Shown: positions 17,135 through 25,548 of the stretch, piece by piece | Numbering within the stretch: the stretch's first letter is position 1 | How the letters are laid out: every line of letters begins with the position of its first letter | Origin: Planctomycetota bacterium | GTDB taxonomy: Bacteria > Planctomycetota > UBA8742 > UBA2392 | Direction of reading: 5' to 3' | Assembly: GCA_020425695.1 (NCBI GenBank) | Contig: JAGQRE010000003.1 | Location: 32,157-70,939 of the forward strand | DNA: 38,783 bases | Program-made: the position numbers and the translations under genes | Notes under the pieces: model-generated | The model's input: the letters and a program-made list of their open reading frames with translations, nothing else | What the model was told of the DNA's origin: nothing | Database searches by the model: none

Positions 17135-18439
17135 CTAACTACCCTGAGGCAGCAACACGCTGGCCGTGTAGTTGTTCGGCGTCAGCAGTTGTTTGATGCG
17201 CTCGTTGACCTGCTTGACCGTAATCTTCTCAACCATCTCCGGTACGTCGAAGAGTTCGCTGTTCTGGCCCAGCGCGCCGATGTACGCATAGGCCGTGCCT
17301 TCAGGCTCGTTGAAGGCGCGCAGAAACTGTCCCAAGTACTTGCGGCGCTTGCGTTCCAGCACGTCGGCGTCGATTCCGTTCTTGCGAGCCTTCTTGACGA
17401 TGTGAATGACTTCCGCTTCAAGGGCGGCCGGGTCCGGTGTTTCACCGCCGATAACGGCGTAGCCGAATCCGCTCTCGGCCTGATAGCCCGCGCCGAAGTC
17501 ACCGCCAATCAAGCGTGAGTTGTAAAGCGCTTCGTAGGCCTCGCTCTCTTTGCTGAACAGAGCGTCCATGGCCAGTGACGACAGCACGTCGCGATATGTC
17601 AGCGCGTCGCCTTCCGGTTGCCTGGCATCCTTGAAGCCCATCAACAGCCGCGGGCGCGAGATGAACATTTTCCGCACGCTCTTGTGCTTTGCGACTTTCA
17701 CGGGCTCAGCGGGGCGTACACGTTTGAAGCCCGGCGACGGAACCGGTGGTGCCCATTTGTCCGCCAACTCATTGGCAAGTTCGGCAATCTCGTCCGGCTT
17801 GAAGTCGCCGGTCACCAGCAGGGTCAAGTTCGTCGGGTGATAGAACGTCGCGTGACACTTACCCAGCAACTCCGGTGTGACGGCGCCAACGGTCTCGGCC
17901 GTACCCGCAATGTCGATTCGCAGCGGGTGCTTTGCGTACAAACCTTCAAGCAACTGCTGAAAGCCGATCCAGCCCGGGTGGTCGCGATACTGGTTGATTT
18001 CCTGAATGATGATGTCGCGCTCGATGTCCACCAGCCGCTTGTCGAAGTAAGGCGTCAGCGTCAACTCTAGCAGCGTGTCGAGGTTGGCTTCGAAGTTTTC
18101 GGTGCACTCAAAGTAGTAGGCCGTCTGGGTGTGGCTGGTGTGCGCGTTTACGTACGCCCCGCGCGCGCTGAAGACATCGCTGAGGTCGCCGTGAGATTTC
18201 TTGAAGGCTTGATGCTCAAGGAAGTGTGCGATGCCGTCCGGTACCTTGACGCGCTTGCCGTGATGCTCCCATACGCTGTCGGTGCTGCCGTAGTCGGCCA
18301 CGACGAACGCAATCTTCTTGGTGAAGCCGGGTCGCGGCGCGACAATCAGTTTCATGCCGCAACCAAGCACGCCCTCATAGCGCACTTCCTGTAGCTGCTT
18401 GCTGCGGATCGGTTTCAGTTTCAGCTTCGATGCAATCAT
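17135..18439 (-). CDS. M16-family zinc peptidase (insulinase-like, YmfH type)
   Basis: A 434-residue protein, ATG at 18439, 3 nt after the stop of the SagB-type gene, so the two are one operon. The inverted zinc motif HFLEH (H72, E75, H76) is intact, with the third ligand E147 in DIIIQEINQYRDHPGW. The second half has the degenerate partner domain without HxxEH (MGFKDARQPEGD, FGYAVIGGETPDP). The length and the NAHTSHTQTAYYFECT stretch fit YmfH-type single-chain M16 peptidases. It has no signal peptide, so it is probably cytoplasmic. Companion M16 peptidases often pair active and inactive subunits; no partner is present here. Possible roles are oligopeptide degradation or maturation of a peptide modified by the neighbouring flavoenzyme. 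Confidence 0.92.
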   Translation of the reverse strand: MIASKLKLKPIRSKQLQEVRYEGVLGCGMKLIVAPRPGFTKKIAFVVADYGSTDSVWEHHGKRVKVPDGIAHFLEHQAFKKSHGDLSDVFSARGAYVNAHTSHTQTAYYFECTENFEANLDTLLELTLTPYFDKRLVDIERDIIIQEINQYRDHPGWIGFQQLLEGLYAKHPLRIDIAGTAETVGAVTPELLGKCHATFYHPTNLTLLVTGDFKPDEIAELANELADKWAPPVPSPGFKRVRPAEPVKVAKHKSVRKMFISRPRLLMGFKDARQPEGDALTYRDVLSSLAMDALFSKESEAYEALYNSRLIGGDFGAGYQAESGFGYAVIGGETPDPAALEAEVIHIVKKARKNGIDADVLERKRRKYLGQFLRAFNEPEGTAYAYIGALGQNSELFDVPEMVEKITVKQVNERIKQLLTPNNYTASVLLPQGS

Positions 18440-18442
18440 GGT

Positions 18443-19981
18443 TTAGCTCGCGGGCTTGCCGAGGCACGTGATGTAGACACACAATTCCTGCGCAGGAATC
18501 TTCAGTAGCGCATTCACCTCATCGTCGAAGAACCCTCCGATACCGGAAACACCTAACTCCAGACGAATGGCGCCGACGTTAAGTCGCTGCCCAATATGCC
18601 CGGCGTCGAGGTGTAAATATCGGTAAGCACGGCTGCCAAACTTCTTGGTTGCGGCATCCAGGTCGCCGGTGTGCACGATGACGGCCGACGCGTCACGCGC
18701 GAGTTCCTGCCCCAGTGACAGGTGAAAGATCTCGTGCTGTACGCTGCCGGGGCGCACGCTGAGCAGTTCCATGAAGCTTGGCGCGAAGTAGTACACGCCC
18801 GGCTCAAGACCCTCGACGTTGTTCACAACGACGAATGTTTCGAGCAGCGTCGTGTCGAAGTAGCGCGGTTGTTGCTCCGGTGGCAGACGCAGGTCTGCGC
18901 GGTACGCGAAGCCCAGCAGGTCCGAAAGCTCTGTCAGAGTGATCGGTTCACCGCTGAGCGTGCGGGTGCTGCGTCGGCGCAGAATCGCAAGCTCGATCTG
19001 CTCGTTCAGGTTCAGCTCAGACGTCTTCAGCTTTGTGCCGGAAGCGAACGCATACTTCGGGTTCAGCATGAAGTCTTCGCTACTACTTTGCGGGCCCGTT
19101 GCGCTGTCGGCCGTGTTTCGGCGAATCGCGCTGGCGTCATGGATGCTCAGAATCGCGTCGTCCTTCGGCGTGGGCTCAACATCGCTTGACGCGCGAGCGC
19201 TGGGGCCGGGTTCAACACGTTCGAAGTCGCCGAGCTCAAACAGCGGGAACACACCGAGAACGCCTTCTTTGTCTTCCGGCGTGGCAATCAGTTCGGCAAC
19301 CTCTTGGTCAACGAAGCCGCCGACGGCGAACGTGCAGAGACCAAGCTTCGGCGCAATGATGTCGAAGTTGCCCAGCACGTGCCCGGTATCAAGCAGGCAG
19401 CGGCGGTAGGCGCGGTCACCGTAGCGCCAGCTTGAGCGCCAGAAGACGGACGTGGCGACGATCGCAACGCGTGCTCCGGCGACGCCTTTGTCGTCAAAAC
19501 ATGCGGCGGCGAGTCGACGGAACAGCTCGTCGCCGTCCGGGCCCAGCCCCTCGGGGTAGACCTCAATCAGCGCGTGGTCGCGTACGTGATAGTAATAGAC
19601 GCCGTCCGACAGGTCGGCGTGCCCGCGAACGACCAGGTACAAATCCGTGGGGTACAAGGCGCCGGCACTGGGCGCAGCGCGGAAGAACATCTTCTGCCCG
19701 CCGCTGATGGCCATTGCCGTCACGCCATTGGTCGCGAACAGCAGTTTCGACAACTGGGGCAACGAGAACGGGCCGTCAGTGTCCTGCAGGCGCTGCATGG
19801 CGCCCCAGTCTTCCGATTCGTTGGTTGGCAGGTATGGGCGCAATTCGATGCGCGGCGCCCCGGGGTAATCTTTGAACTGTTCAGGCGGGTTATTCCAGTC
19901 GATGTGGTGCCCGCGCTCAATGGTGGCCGGGTGGTACTTGGTCTGGCGATGATAGATCTCAGCGAACGGCGGCTTGGTCAT
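18443..19981 (-). CDS. SagB-type dehydrogenase with two nitroreductase domains
   Basis: A 512-residue protein, ATG at 19981 with a TATAAA 6 nt upstream. The N-terminal half shows the SagB signature (FAEIYHRQTKYHPATIERG, FRAAPSAGALYPTDLYLVV, YRRCLLDTGHVLGNF). The second half is a repeat of the fold (LRRRSTRTLSGEPITLTELS, YRYLHLDAGHIGQRL). This doubled layout is usual for stand-alone SagB/ThcOx-like FMN oxidases. In azole peptide pathways SagB oxidises azolines, but no YcaO cyclase or precursor peptide lies nearby, so that pathway is not supported. It sits in an operon with the M16 peptidase downstream. Cytoplasmic. Confidence 0.9.
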   Translation of the reverse strand: MTKPPFAEIYHRQTKYHPATIERGHHIDWNNPPEQFKDYPGAPRIELRPYLPTNESEDWGAMQRLQDTDGPFSLPQLSKLLFATNGVTAMAISGGQKMFFRAAPSAGALYPTDLYLVVRGHADLSDGVYYYHVRDHALIEVYPEGLGPDGDELFRRLAAACFDDKGVAGARVAIVATSVFWRSSWRYGDRAYRRCLLDTGHVLGNFDIIAPKLGLCTFAVGGFVDQEVAELIATPEDKEGVLGVFPLFELGDFERVEPGPSARASSDVEPTPKDDAILSIHDASAIRRNTADSATGPQSSSEDFMLNPKYAFASGTKLKTSELNLNEQIELAILRRRSTRTLSGEPITLTELSDLLGFAYRADLRLPPEQQPRYFDTTLLETFVVVNNVEGLEPGVYYFAPSFMELLSVRPGSVQHEIFHLSLGQELARDASAVIVHTGDLDAATKKFGSRAYRYLHLDAGHIGQRLNVGAIRLELGVSGIGGFFDDEVNALLKIPAQELCVYITCLGKPAS

Positions 19982-19987
19982 GGGCTC

Positions 19988-19993
19988 TTTATA
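19988..19993 (-). promoter_or_regulatory. -10-like TATAAA 6 nt before the SagB-type start codon
   Basis: TATAAA is followed by 6 nt (GAGCCC) and the ATG at 19981, so transcription would start at or next to the start codon. No Shine-Dalgarno sequence fits in the gap, which again suggests a leaderless message. Confidence 0.4.
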
Positions 19994-20089
19994 CCAGTGA
20001 AGTGGTCATTTTGCGCAGATTTCAAGTAACGCTCCGTGGCCTGACGCGTACAAACTAATGAAACAACTCAATCCACGGAGGCCATTCCC

Positions 20090-20971
20090 ATGCAGAAGCT
20101 GATGATTGCCGCAGCGGCAATTTTGTTAACCGGCGTGTTCGGCGCCTTTCAGGTAACCGGCAGCGACGCGCAGGACGCACAAAAGCGAGTACGCACCGTT
20201 GAGCGCGAAGAGAATCGCATCGTCATTCAGAAAAATGGCGAGGTAAAGGAAGGCCCGGCTGACGGCATCGTCATTGAGTCTTGGGACGAAGACGAGAGAG
20301 TGGTGTATGAAGTCGGCGAGGACGGCAAATGGCACGTGCGTCGCAGTGTCGAGCGAGAAGCGCCGGAGCCGCGCGGTATCTTCCAGCTGCAGCGCGTGAT
20401 GCAGCCTAGCCAACCGGGCACGTGGCAAATCGTATCGAATGACGACGAGATGATCCTGCTGAATACCGCCACCGGTGCGACGTTCATGCTGGACGACAAC
20501 GACGACGGGCTGTTCTGGCGCGAGATTCCGCGTCGTGGTGCTGAGCGCGCCATGCCGCGTATGCCGGAAATGCCCGATTGGCGCAGCGAGCGCGACCAGC
20601 CGAACCGCACGCCGGAGCAGATCGAGCGCCGCCTGAACGAGCTGCGCAAGCGGATGAAGGAAACCCGAGGCGACGCCCGCGAGAAAATGGAAAAGGCGAT
20701 CGAAGAGCTTGAGCGCGCACTTGAGAAGGTCGGCGAAGCGCGTCGCGAGGAACCGAGACGTGAGCGAGAGAACGAAGAAGCCAACCGGGAACGCCACGCC
20801 GATGAGCTGGAAGCCCAGATCGACGAATTGAAAGAACACATCAAGGACCTGAGCAACGAAGCCGAAGAGACTGACAGCCGCCGCCGCGCGCGCGAGCTTG
20901 AGGGCGAGATCAAAGAGATCAAGGCGATGATCGGAAACCTCAAGAAGGAATTGAAAGAGCTGCGCGACTAA
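20090..20971 (+). CDS. Secreted coiled-coil protein, function unknown
   Basis: A 293-residue protein, ATG at 20090 with GGAGG 10 nt upstream. The N-terminal ~28 residues are a signal peptide (MQKLMIAAAAILLTGVFGAF, then cleavage near DAQ). The middle (about 35-160) is charged, with WHVRRSVEREAPEPRG and a small beta-rich stretch (ILLNTATGATFMLDDND). From about 170 to the end it is strongly Glu/Arg/Lys-rich in heptad spacing (QIERRLNELRKRMKET, ELEGEIKEIKAMIGNLKKEL), a long coiled coil. It is probably a periplasmic structural or partner protein. No family is recognised. Confidence 0.8.
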   Translation: MQKLMIAAAAILLTGVFGAFQVTGSDAQDAQKRVRTVEREENRIVIQKNGEVKEGPADGIVIESWDEDERVVYEVGEDGKWHVRRSVEREAPEPRGIFQLQRVMQPSQPGTWQIVSNDDEMILLNTATGATFMLDDNDDGLFWREIPRRGAERAMPRMPEMPDWRSERDQPNRTPEQIERRLNELRKRMKETRGDAREKMEKAIEELERALEKVGEARREEPRRERENEEANRERHADELEAQIDELKEHIKDLSNEAEETDSRRRARELEGEIKEIKAMIGNLKKELKELRD

Positions 20972-20996
20972 GCCAGCTCGCGACAGAGAAACCACT

Positions 20997-21029
20997 GAGC
21001 CCGGTTTTCGCCATGCGGAAGCCGGGCTC
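20997..21029 (+). terminator. Hairpin terminator after the coiled-coil gene
   Basis: GAGCCCGG (20997-21004) pairs with CCGGGCTC (21022-21029), and further pairing is possible inside (TTTTCG with CGGAAG). It lies 26 bp after the stop. The T-tract is poor, so its strength is uncertain. Confidence 0.5.
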
Positions 21030-21088
21030 TGCACATTGGCGAGTAGCTGCTAGACTGGCATCCCCGCTCTTGCCCCTCGGCATGAACC

Positions 21089-21910
21089 ATGCGCCTGATT
21101 CTGCTCTGTGTTTCGCCGATCCTCGCGAGTTGCGTTGCTGCGCCTGAGCCGGCTGCCTTGGCCGAAACGACGCCAAACGACGTCAACGCTGCTGATGAGT
21201 TGTCGCCCGACGAGGCCTTTGCGCACGGCATCGTGCTGCGGGACTCGAACGAACTCGAAGAAGCGTTCACCTACGTCCGCAGTGCGGCCATGCGCGGGCA
21301 CAAGGAGGCCCAGTTTGAGCTGGGGCTCTGGTACATGACCGGCAACCGCGGCGTGCGTGAAGACTTTGAACAGGCTGCGAAGTGGATCGAGCAGGCGGCC
21401 CAGCAAGGTCAGCCGGACGCACTTACGTACATCTGGCAGTTGTACTTCTACGGGCGGGGTGTCGCGCAGAGTGACCGGCGAGCGCTTCAGTGGCTGCAAC
21501 GTGGGGCCGGTGCTGGGCTGCCGATGTCGGCTTACTATCTTGGTCTGTTCCACTACGAAGGCATCGCGACGCCCGTCGATCACGCCGAAGCGAGTATCTG
21601 GTTTGAGGATGCAGCCGATCAAGGAGTTCCCGGTGCCTGCTATTACCTCGGCGTCATGAGTCTTGAGGGCGACGCCGTCGAGCAAAGCAACGAAGATGCC
21701 GCCTACTGGTTTGAGCGTGGCGCTGCACAGCAGCACCCGGCCAGCATGCTCGCGATGGGAGACCTGTACCGAGACGGCACCGGCGTAGACCAGGACGTGA
21801 AGCAGGCCAGAGCCTGGTACCGAAAAGCCAAGGCCCAGAACGAAGACACCGAAGTCCAAAGCGCAGCAGCAGCAAGGCTGGAAGAACTGGAAGCGGCCGA
21901 GCCGGAGTAA
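21089..21910 (+). CDS. Sel1-repeat lipoprotein
   Basis: A 273-residue protein starting at the ATG at 21089. The N-terminus MRLILLCVSPILASCVAAPE has a lipobox (LASC), so it is likely lipid-anchored. About five Sel1-like repeats follow from residue ~55, each with the A-xx-LG-xxY pattern: AAMRGHKEAQFELGLWYMTG, AAQQGQPDALTYIWQLYFYG, GAGLPMSAYYLGLFHYEG, AADQGVPGACYYLGVMSLEG and AAQQHPASMLAMGDLYRDG. Sel1 repeats are helical protein-protein interaction modules. A TAGACT box at 21051 is the candidate -10. The partner is unknown. Confidence 0.9.
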   Translation: MRLILLCVSPILASCVAAPEPAALAETTPNDVNAADELSPDEAFAHGIVLRDSNELEEAFTYVRSAAMRGHKEAQFELGLWYMTGNRGVREDFEQAAKWIEQAAQQGQPDALTYIWQLYFYGRGVAQSDRRALQWLQRGAGAGLPMSAYYLGLFHYEGIATPVDHAEASIWFEDAADQGVPGACYYLGVMSLEGDAVEQSNEDAAYWFERGAAQQHPASMLAMGDLYRDGTGVDQDVKQARAWYRKAKAQNEDTEVQSAAAARLEELEAAEPE

Positions 21911-21922
21911 CCGTTCCGTGAG

Positions 21923-22000
21923 GGGGTCAGACCCTGTTTTCGCCAGTGTGGGCTTAGAGCATTCGGTTGTGCGCCGGGCGCGAAAACAGGGTCTGACCCC
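21923..22000. repeat. REP-like palindromic element, copy 2
   Basis: The arms GGGGTCAGACCCTGTTTTCG (21923-21942) and their exact complement (21981-22000) match at 20 of 20 positions and are followed by TTTT on the plus strand. The arms are the same as in the element at 17040-17117, while the 38-bp centres differ. It lies between the convergent Sel1 and DnaJ genes and may serve as a terminator. Confidence 0.8.
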
Positions 22001-22037
22001 TTTTGTGTCGCCGCCTCTTGTCCAGAAGTTTGGCTCG

Positions 22038-23063
22038 CTACTTCCTCGCGCCGCCTTTTACTTCGGTTGGGCCGGCTTCTTTCAGTTGCTTGATTAGCTC
22101 AGTTTGTTGCTCGCTGGGCTCTTCGGGCATGGCGAGTCGGACCACCGCGTACATGTCACCGCGTCCACCAGTTTCTCGTGTCAGTCCCAATCCCTTCAGT
22201 CGCAGGTGCTGGCCTGACTTTGTGCCGGGCTGCACGTTCAATGTGACTGTGCCGTCCAGCGTACGCACATCGATTTTTGCGCCCTCAACGGCTTCCCATG
22301 GCGCGACCGGAACGTCGGCGAAAATGTCCGAACCTTCGCGCCGATAGTTCGCATCGCCCCTAAGGCGCAGGGTCAGGTACAGATCGCCCGTCTGGCCGCC
22401 GCCGACGCCCGGCTCGCCCAGCCCGCGCAGGCGCAGTGTCATGTTGTCGCGTACGTCTTTCGGGATCTTTACTTCAACGGTCTTGTGCCCGCGCACGCGA
22501 CCCATGCCGGCGCAGGTTGGGCAGACGTGGTTGCCCATTTCGCCGGTACCGCTGCAGCTTGGGCAACTCTGAGCGGTGTTCAGCCCGAACTCGCGTTTGC
22601 CACCCTCAATGGCGTCACTGATCGTCAGCCACAACTCGGCGTTTACGTCGGCGCCGCGTGCCTGGTACTGCCGCCGGGTTCGTGCGCCCTGGAACCCACC
22701 GCGCATGTCCGCACCGAACATCGTTGCAAAGAAGTCGCTGAACCCGCCGCCGCCTCCGCCGAACATCGACTCGAATTCGCCCGGGTTCATCGTCTGCCAG
22801 CCACCTCCTTGCGGCGGGGTAAAGTCCTGTCCGTGCTCCCAGTTCTGGCCGAACTTGTCGTACTTGGCGCGTTTTTCAGGGTCCGTCAGGACCTCTTTGG
22901 CTTCGTTGATGCGCTTGAACTTTTCCTCGGCCGCGGCGCGGTCATCGCCGGTGTGTCGGTCCGGGTGCCACTTCATGGCCAACTTACGGTAGACCTTTTT
23001 GATCTCGTCAATCGAAGCGTCGCGCTTCACGCCGAGAATTTCGTAATAGTCCTGAAACTTCAT
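22038..23063 (-). CDS. DnaJ-type co-chaperone with a single pair of zinc motifs
   Basis: A 341-residue protein. The ATG at 23063 is preferred (GGGGCAGGGGC upstream, then [12 protein letters not shown]); an in-frame TTG 21 nt earlier was rejected. The J domain (1 to ~70) has the HPD triad in KWHPDRH. A Gly/Phe region follows ([12 protein letters not shown]). The cysteine region has only two CxxCxGxG units, CPSCSGTG and CPTCAGMG, where classical DnaJ has four. The C-terminal client-binding domains follow ([38 protein letters not shown]). J proteins stimulate Hsp70 ATPase and deliver clients. With one zinc site it is between DnaJ and CbpA in type. No dnaK or grpE is adjacent. Confidence 0.92.
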   Translation of the reverse strand: MKFQDYYEILGVKRDASIDEIKKVYRKLAMKWHPDRHTGDDRAAAEEKFKRINEAKEVLTDPEKRAKYDKFGQNWEHGQDFTPPQGGGWQTMNPGEFESMFGGGGGGFSDFFATMFGADMRGGFQGARTRRQYQARGADVNAELWLTISDAIEGGKREFGLNTAQSCPSCSGTGEMGNHVCPTCAGMGRVRGHKTVEVKIPKDVRDNMTLRLRGLGEPGVGGGQTGDLYLTLRLRGDANYRREGSDIFADVPVAPWEAVEGAKIDVRTLDGTVTLNVQPGTKSGQHLRLKGLGLTRETGGRGDMYAVVRLAMPEEPSEQQTELIKQLKEAGPTEVKGGARK

Positions 23064-23205
23064 GCCCCTGCCCCTTACTGCCAACCTCGCAAGTACTTAG
23101 CGAACCTTCATACTTCAAACGCTTGAGCAAAGCCCGGCTCTTCCAGAACCTTGCAGTAGACGCACCTGACTGGCGCATTACTATCGCCCGCAAGGAGTCA
23201 AAACC

Positions 23206-24357
23206 ATGCTTCCAAAGAACCGTGTACTTACGCCGGGCCCGACCGCATTGCTGCCTGAGGCACAGATTGCCCAGGCCGAAGCCGCGATGCACCACCGGAC
23301 TGACGCTTTCATCGACCTGTTCCGCGTCGTCCGCAGCGGGCTGAAACAGCTCTTCAAAACCGACCGCGATGTGATCACGTTTGCCTCTTCCGGTAGCGGC
23401 GCACTCGAGGCCTGCGTCTCGAACTATATAGAAGAAGGCGACAAGGTCATCTGTGTGAACGCCGGCAAGTTCGGTGATCGCTGGACTAAAATGAACCGCG
23501 GCTACGGCGCGAACGTCGTTGAGCTCGAAATCGAGCACGGGCGAGCGGTCACCGTAGACGCCGTTGCAAAGGCGCTGGAGGAGAATCCTGATTGCCGCGC
23601 GGTGTTCGTGCAAGGCAGCGAAAGCAGCACCGGCACCGTGCACCCGGTGCGCGATATCGCGGAGCTTGTCGCCAAGCGCGACGGTTGCCTGATGTGTGTA
23701 GACGCCATCACGTGGGTCGGCGCGCACGAAGTTCAGACCGACGCCTGGAACCTCGACCTCGTGGCGTGCGGCAGCCAGAAGGCAATGGCGATGCCGCCGG
23801 GGCTGGCGTTCCTGAGTGTCAGCGAGAAGGCCGAGAAAATGCTCGGTGAGCGCAAGGGCAACAAGCGCTTCTACTTTGATATCGCGCGCGAACTGAAGAA
23901 CCAGGCGAAAGATCAGACCGCGTTTACACCGGCCATCAGCCTGATCGCGGCGGCGGCGGCCAGCCTGAAGTGGATTCTGGACGCGGGCGTGGACAACCTC
24001 GTGCGCAACGCCGGCGAACTGGCCAGCATGTCACGCGCGGCGTCGGCGGCGCTGGGGCTGGAGCTGCTCAGCAACGCGCCCAGTGACAGCGTCACGGCCG
24101 TGCGCACACCCGGCGACCTCGACAGCGGCAAAGTGGTGAAGGGTTTGAAGACGCAATTCGGCGCAATCATCGCGAACGGGCAGGACGCGCTGAAGGGCAA
24201 AATCTTCCGCCTGGCACACCTCGGCAACTACGACTACATCGACACGATGGGTCTGATCGCAGCGCTCGAAGTGGTACTCGCCGAATCCGGCCTGAAGTTC
24301 GAATCCGGCGCCGGGCTGAAAGCAGCACAGGCCGAGTATCTAAAGCTTAAGGGCTAG
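23206..24357 (+). CDS. Class-V aminotransferase, likely phosphoserine (or alanine-glyoxylate type)
   Basis: A 383-residue protein, ATG at 23206 with AAGGAG 8 nt upstream. This is a PLP fold-type I enzyme of the alanine-glyoxylate/serine-pyruvate group: LTPGPTALLPEAQIAQAEA at the start, SSGSGALEACVSN binding phosphate, D166 in CVDAITW contacting the pyridine nitrogen, and the Schiff-base lysine K192 in CGSQKAMAMPPGLAF. It is followed by a SerA-type dehydrogenase and a DUF1015 gene. In such neighbourhoods AGAT-like enzymes can replace SerC in serine synthesis (3-phosphohydroxypyruvate to phosphoserine), which is inferred here from context. Divergent from the dnaJ-like gene, with 142 bp between the starts. 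Confidence 0.88.
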   Translation: MLPKNRVLTPGPTALLPEAQIAQAEAAMHHRTDAFIDLFRVVRSGLKQLFKTDRDVITFASSGSGALEACVSNYIEEGDKVICVNAGKFGDRWTKMNRGYGANVVELEIEHGRAVTVDAVAKALEENPDCRAVFVQGSESSTGTVHPVRDIAELVAKRDGCLMCVDAITWVGAHEVQTDAWNLDLVACGSQKAMAMPPGLAFLSVSEKAEKMLGERKGNKRFYFDIARELKNQAKDQTAFTPAISLIAAAAASLKWILDAGVDNLVRNAGELASMSRAASAALGLELLSNAPSDSVTAVRTPGDLDSGKVVKGLKTQFGAIIANGQDALKGKIFRLAHLGNYDYIDTMGLIAALEVVLAESGLKFESGAGLKAAQAEYLKLKG

Positions 24358-24363
24358 GCGATT

Positions 24364-24564
24364 AACTGCGCTACGCGACGAGGCGACGAGCGCTACGACG
24401 CAACGGAGTTTGGCCGGTGAAGTTGAACGAAGATGAGATCATGGCGGATGCTTTTGATGAATTTTGGGATGGGACTCTTCAAGCAGGGTTTCGTCAGAGT
24501 CGCGAACGGTATGCCGACCTGACGTGGCGTCCTGGCGCTCGTCGCATCGTAGCGTAGCGCAGTT
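24364..24564. mobile_element. MITE-like element with 41-bp terminal inverted repeats
   Basis: The ends are inverted copies: 24364-24404, beginning AACTGCGCTACG, against the complement of 24524-24564, with 36 of 41 positions identical. The ~119-bp core is visibly more AT-rich than the flanking genes. No transposase is present and no clear target duplication is seen. The element occupies nearly all of the spacer between the aminotransferase and serA. A 46-codon ORF fits between the repeats (see 24417). Confidence 0.7.
24417..24557 (+). CDS. Possible 46-residue protein inside the MITE-like element
   Basis: A GTG at 24417 (GGAG about 11 nt upstream) opens a frame ending at TAG 24555, in the right inverted repeat. 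The product is acidic then basic (KLNEDEIMADAFDEFWDG, RERYADLTWRPGARR), with a believable composition but codons less GC-rich at third positions than in the neighbours. An internal ATG at residue 9 is a second possible start. No family is recognised, and it may be only a by-product of the repeat sequence. Confidence 0.25.
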   Translation: MKLNEDEIMADAFDEFWDGTLQAGFRQSRERYADLTWRPGARRIVA

Positions 24565-24595
24565 GCAGTTTGCATTTCACGATAAGGGCAAAGAC

Positions 24596-25537
24596 ATGGC
24601 GAAAGTACTGATCTCAGCGAAGCTGGACGCGTCCGGGCCGGAACTTCTGCGCGCTTTTGATGGCATCGAAGTTGAAGAAATTGCGCCGTTGAACGGGGCC
24701 GAGCTCGTCGACAAGCTGCAAGGCTGCACCGGGCTGATCGTACGCAGCGAATCCAAGATCACAGCCGACATCATCAACCAGTGCCCTGACCTGAAAGTCA
24801 TCGGGCGCGCGGGCACGGGTTATGACAACATCGACGCCAAGGCGGCGGCTGAGAAGGGCATTGCGGTTCTGATCGCGCCGGGCGGCAACACCGTTACGAC
24901 AGCCGAGCATACGCTGGCGCTTATGTTTGCACTTGCGCGGCATGTGCCGCAGGCCAATCGCAAGCTGGTGAACGGCGAGTGGGACCGCGGCTACAAAGGC
25001 GTTGAGCTGACGGGCAAGACCCTCGGTGTCGTAGGGCTGGGCAACATCGGCGCCGTTGTGGCCGAGCGCGCCCACGGTCTGCATATGAAAGTGATCGGCT
25101 ACGACCCAGTGGTCAACACGGAGCGCGCGCGGGAACTCGGTGTTGAGTTGCTGCCGCTCGACGACGTGGTGAAGCAGGCCGACTTCATTACCGTGCACAC
25201 GCCGATGCTGCCGGAAACGAAACACATCATCGGCAAGCAGGCCTTTGAGAACTGCAAGCCGGGCATGCGCCTCATCAATTGCGCGCGCGGCGGGCTGGTC
25301 GATGAAGCGGCGCTGCTGGAAGCACTGAACAGCGGCAAGGTTGCGGGTGCGGCGCTGGACGTCTACGAGAAAGAGCCGCCGGAAAAGGGCAGCCCGCTGG
25401 TGAATCACCCGAAGGTCGTGTGCACGCCGCACCTCGGTGCCAGCACAATCGACGCGCAGGTGAAAGTCGCCGAGATCATATGCAGCAACGTCGGCAACTT
25501 CCTGACCGGCAAAGACTTCGTCGGGCGCGTGAATTAG
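24596..25537 (+). CDS. serA: D-3-phosphoglycerate dehydrogenase-type, short form
   Basis: A 313-residue protein. The ATG at 24596 (AAGGG upstream) begins the conserved MAKVLISAKLDASG; upstream in-frame sequence belongs to the MITE-like element. D-2-hydroxyacid dehydrogenase marks are GRAGTGYDNID, the NAD-binding GVVGLGNIGAVVAE, INCARGGLVDE with the catalytic Arg, and the catalytic His in TPHLGAST. It ends without the ACT or intervening regulatory domains of long SerA enzymes, so serine feedback control is not expected. It converts 3-phosphoglycerate to 3-phosphohydroxypyruvate, the step before the adjacent aminotransferase. Other hydroxyacid substrates cannot be excluded by sequence alone. 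Confidence 0.88.
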   Translation: MAKVLISAKLDASGPELLRAFDGIEVEEIAPLNGAELVDKLQGCTGLIVRSESKITADIINQCPDLKVIGRAGTGYDNIDAKAAAEKGIAVLIAPGGNTVTTAEHTLALMFALARHVPQANRKLVNGEWDRGYKGVELTGKTLGVVGLGNIGAVVAERAHGLHMKVIGYDPVVNTERARELGVELLPLDDVVKQADFITVHTPMLPETKHIIGKQAFENCKPGMRLINCARGGLVDEAALLEALNSGKVAGAALDVYEKEPPEKGSPLVNHPKVVCTPHLGASTIDAQVKVAEIICSNVGNFLTGKDFVGRVN

Positions 25538-25548
25538 CCTATTGGTAG

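Noticed and set aside
18443..19981. SagB-type gene as part of an azole-peptide cluster
   Set aside because: No YcaO, E1-like protein, precursor peptide or transporter is nearby.
24393..24575. Minus-strand 60-codon ORF in the MITE-like element
   Set aside because: It covers both inverted repeats, has no binding site and looks like repeat-derived sequence.
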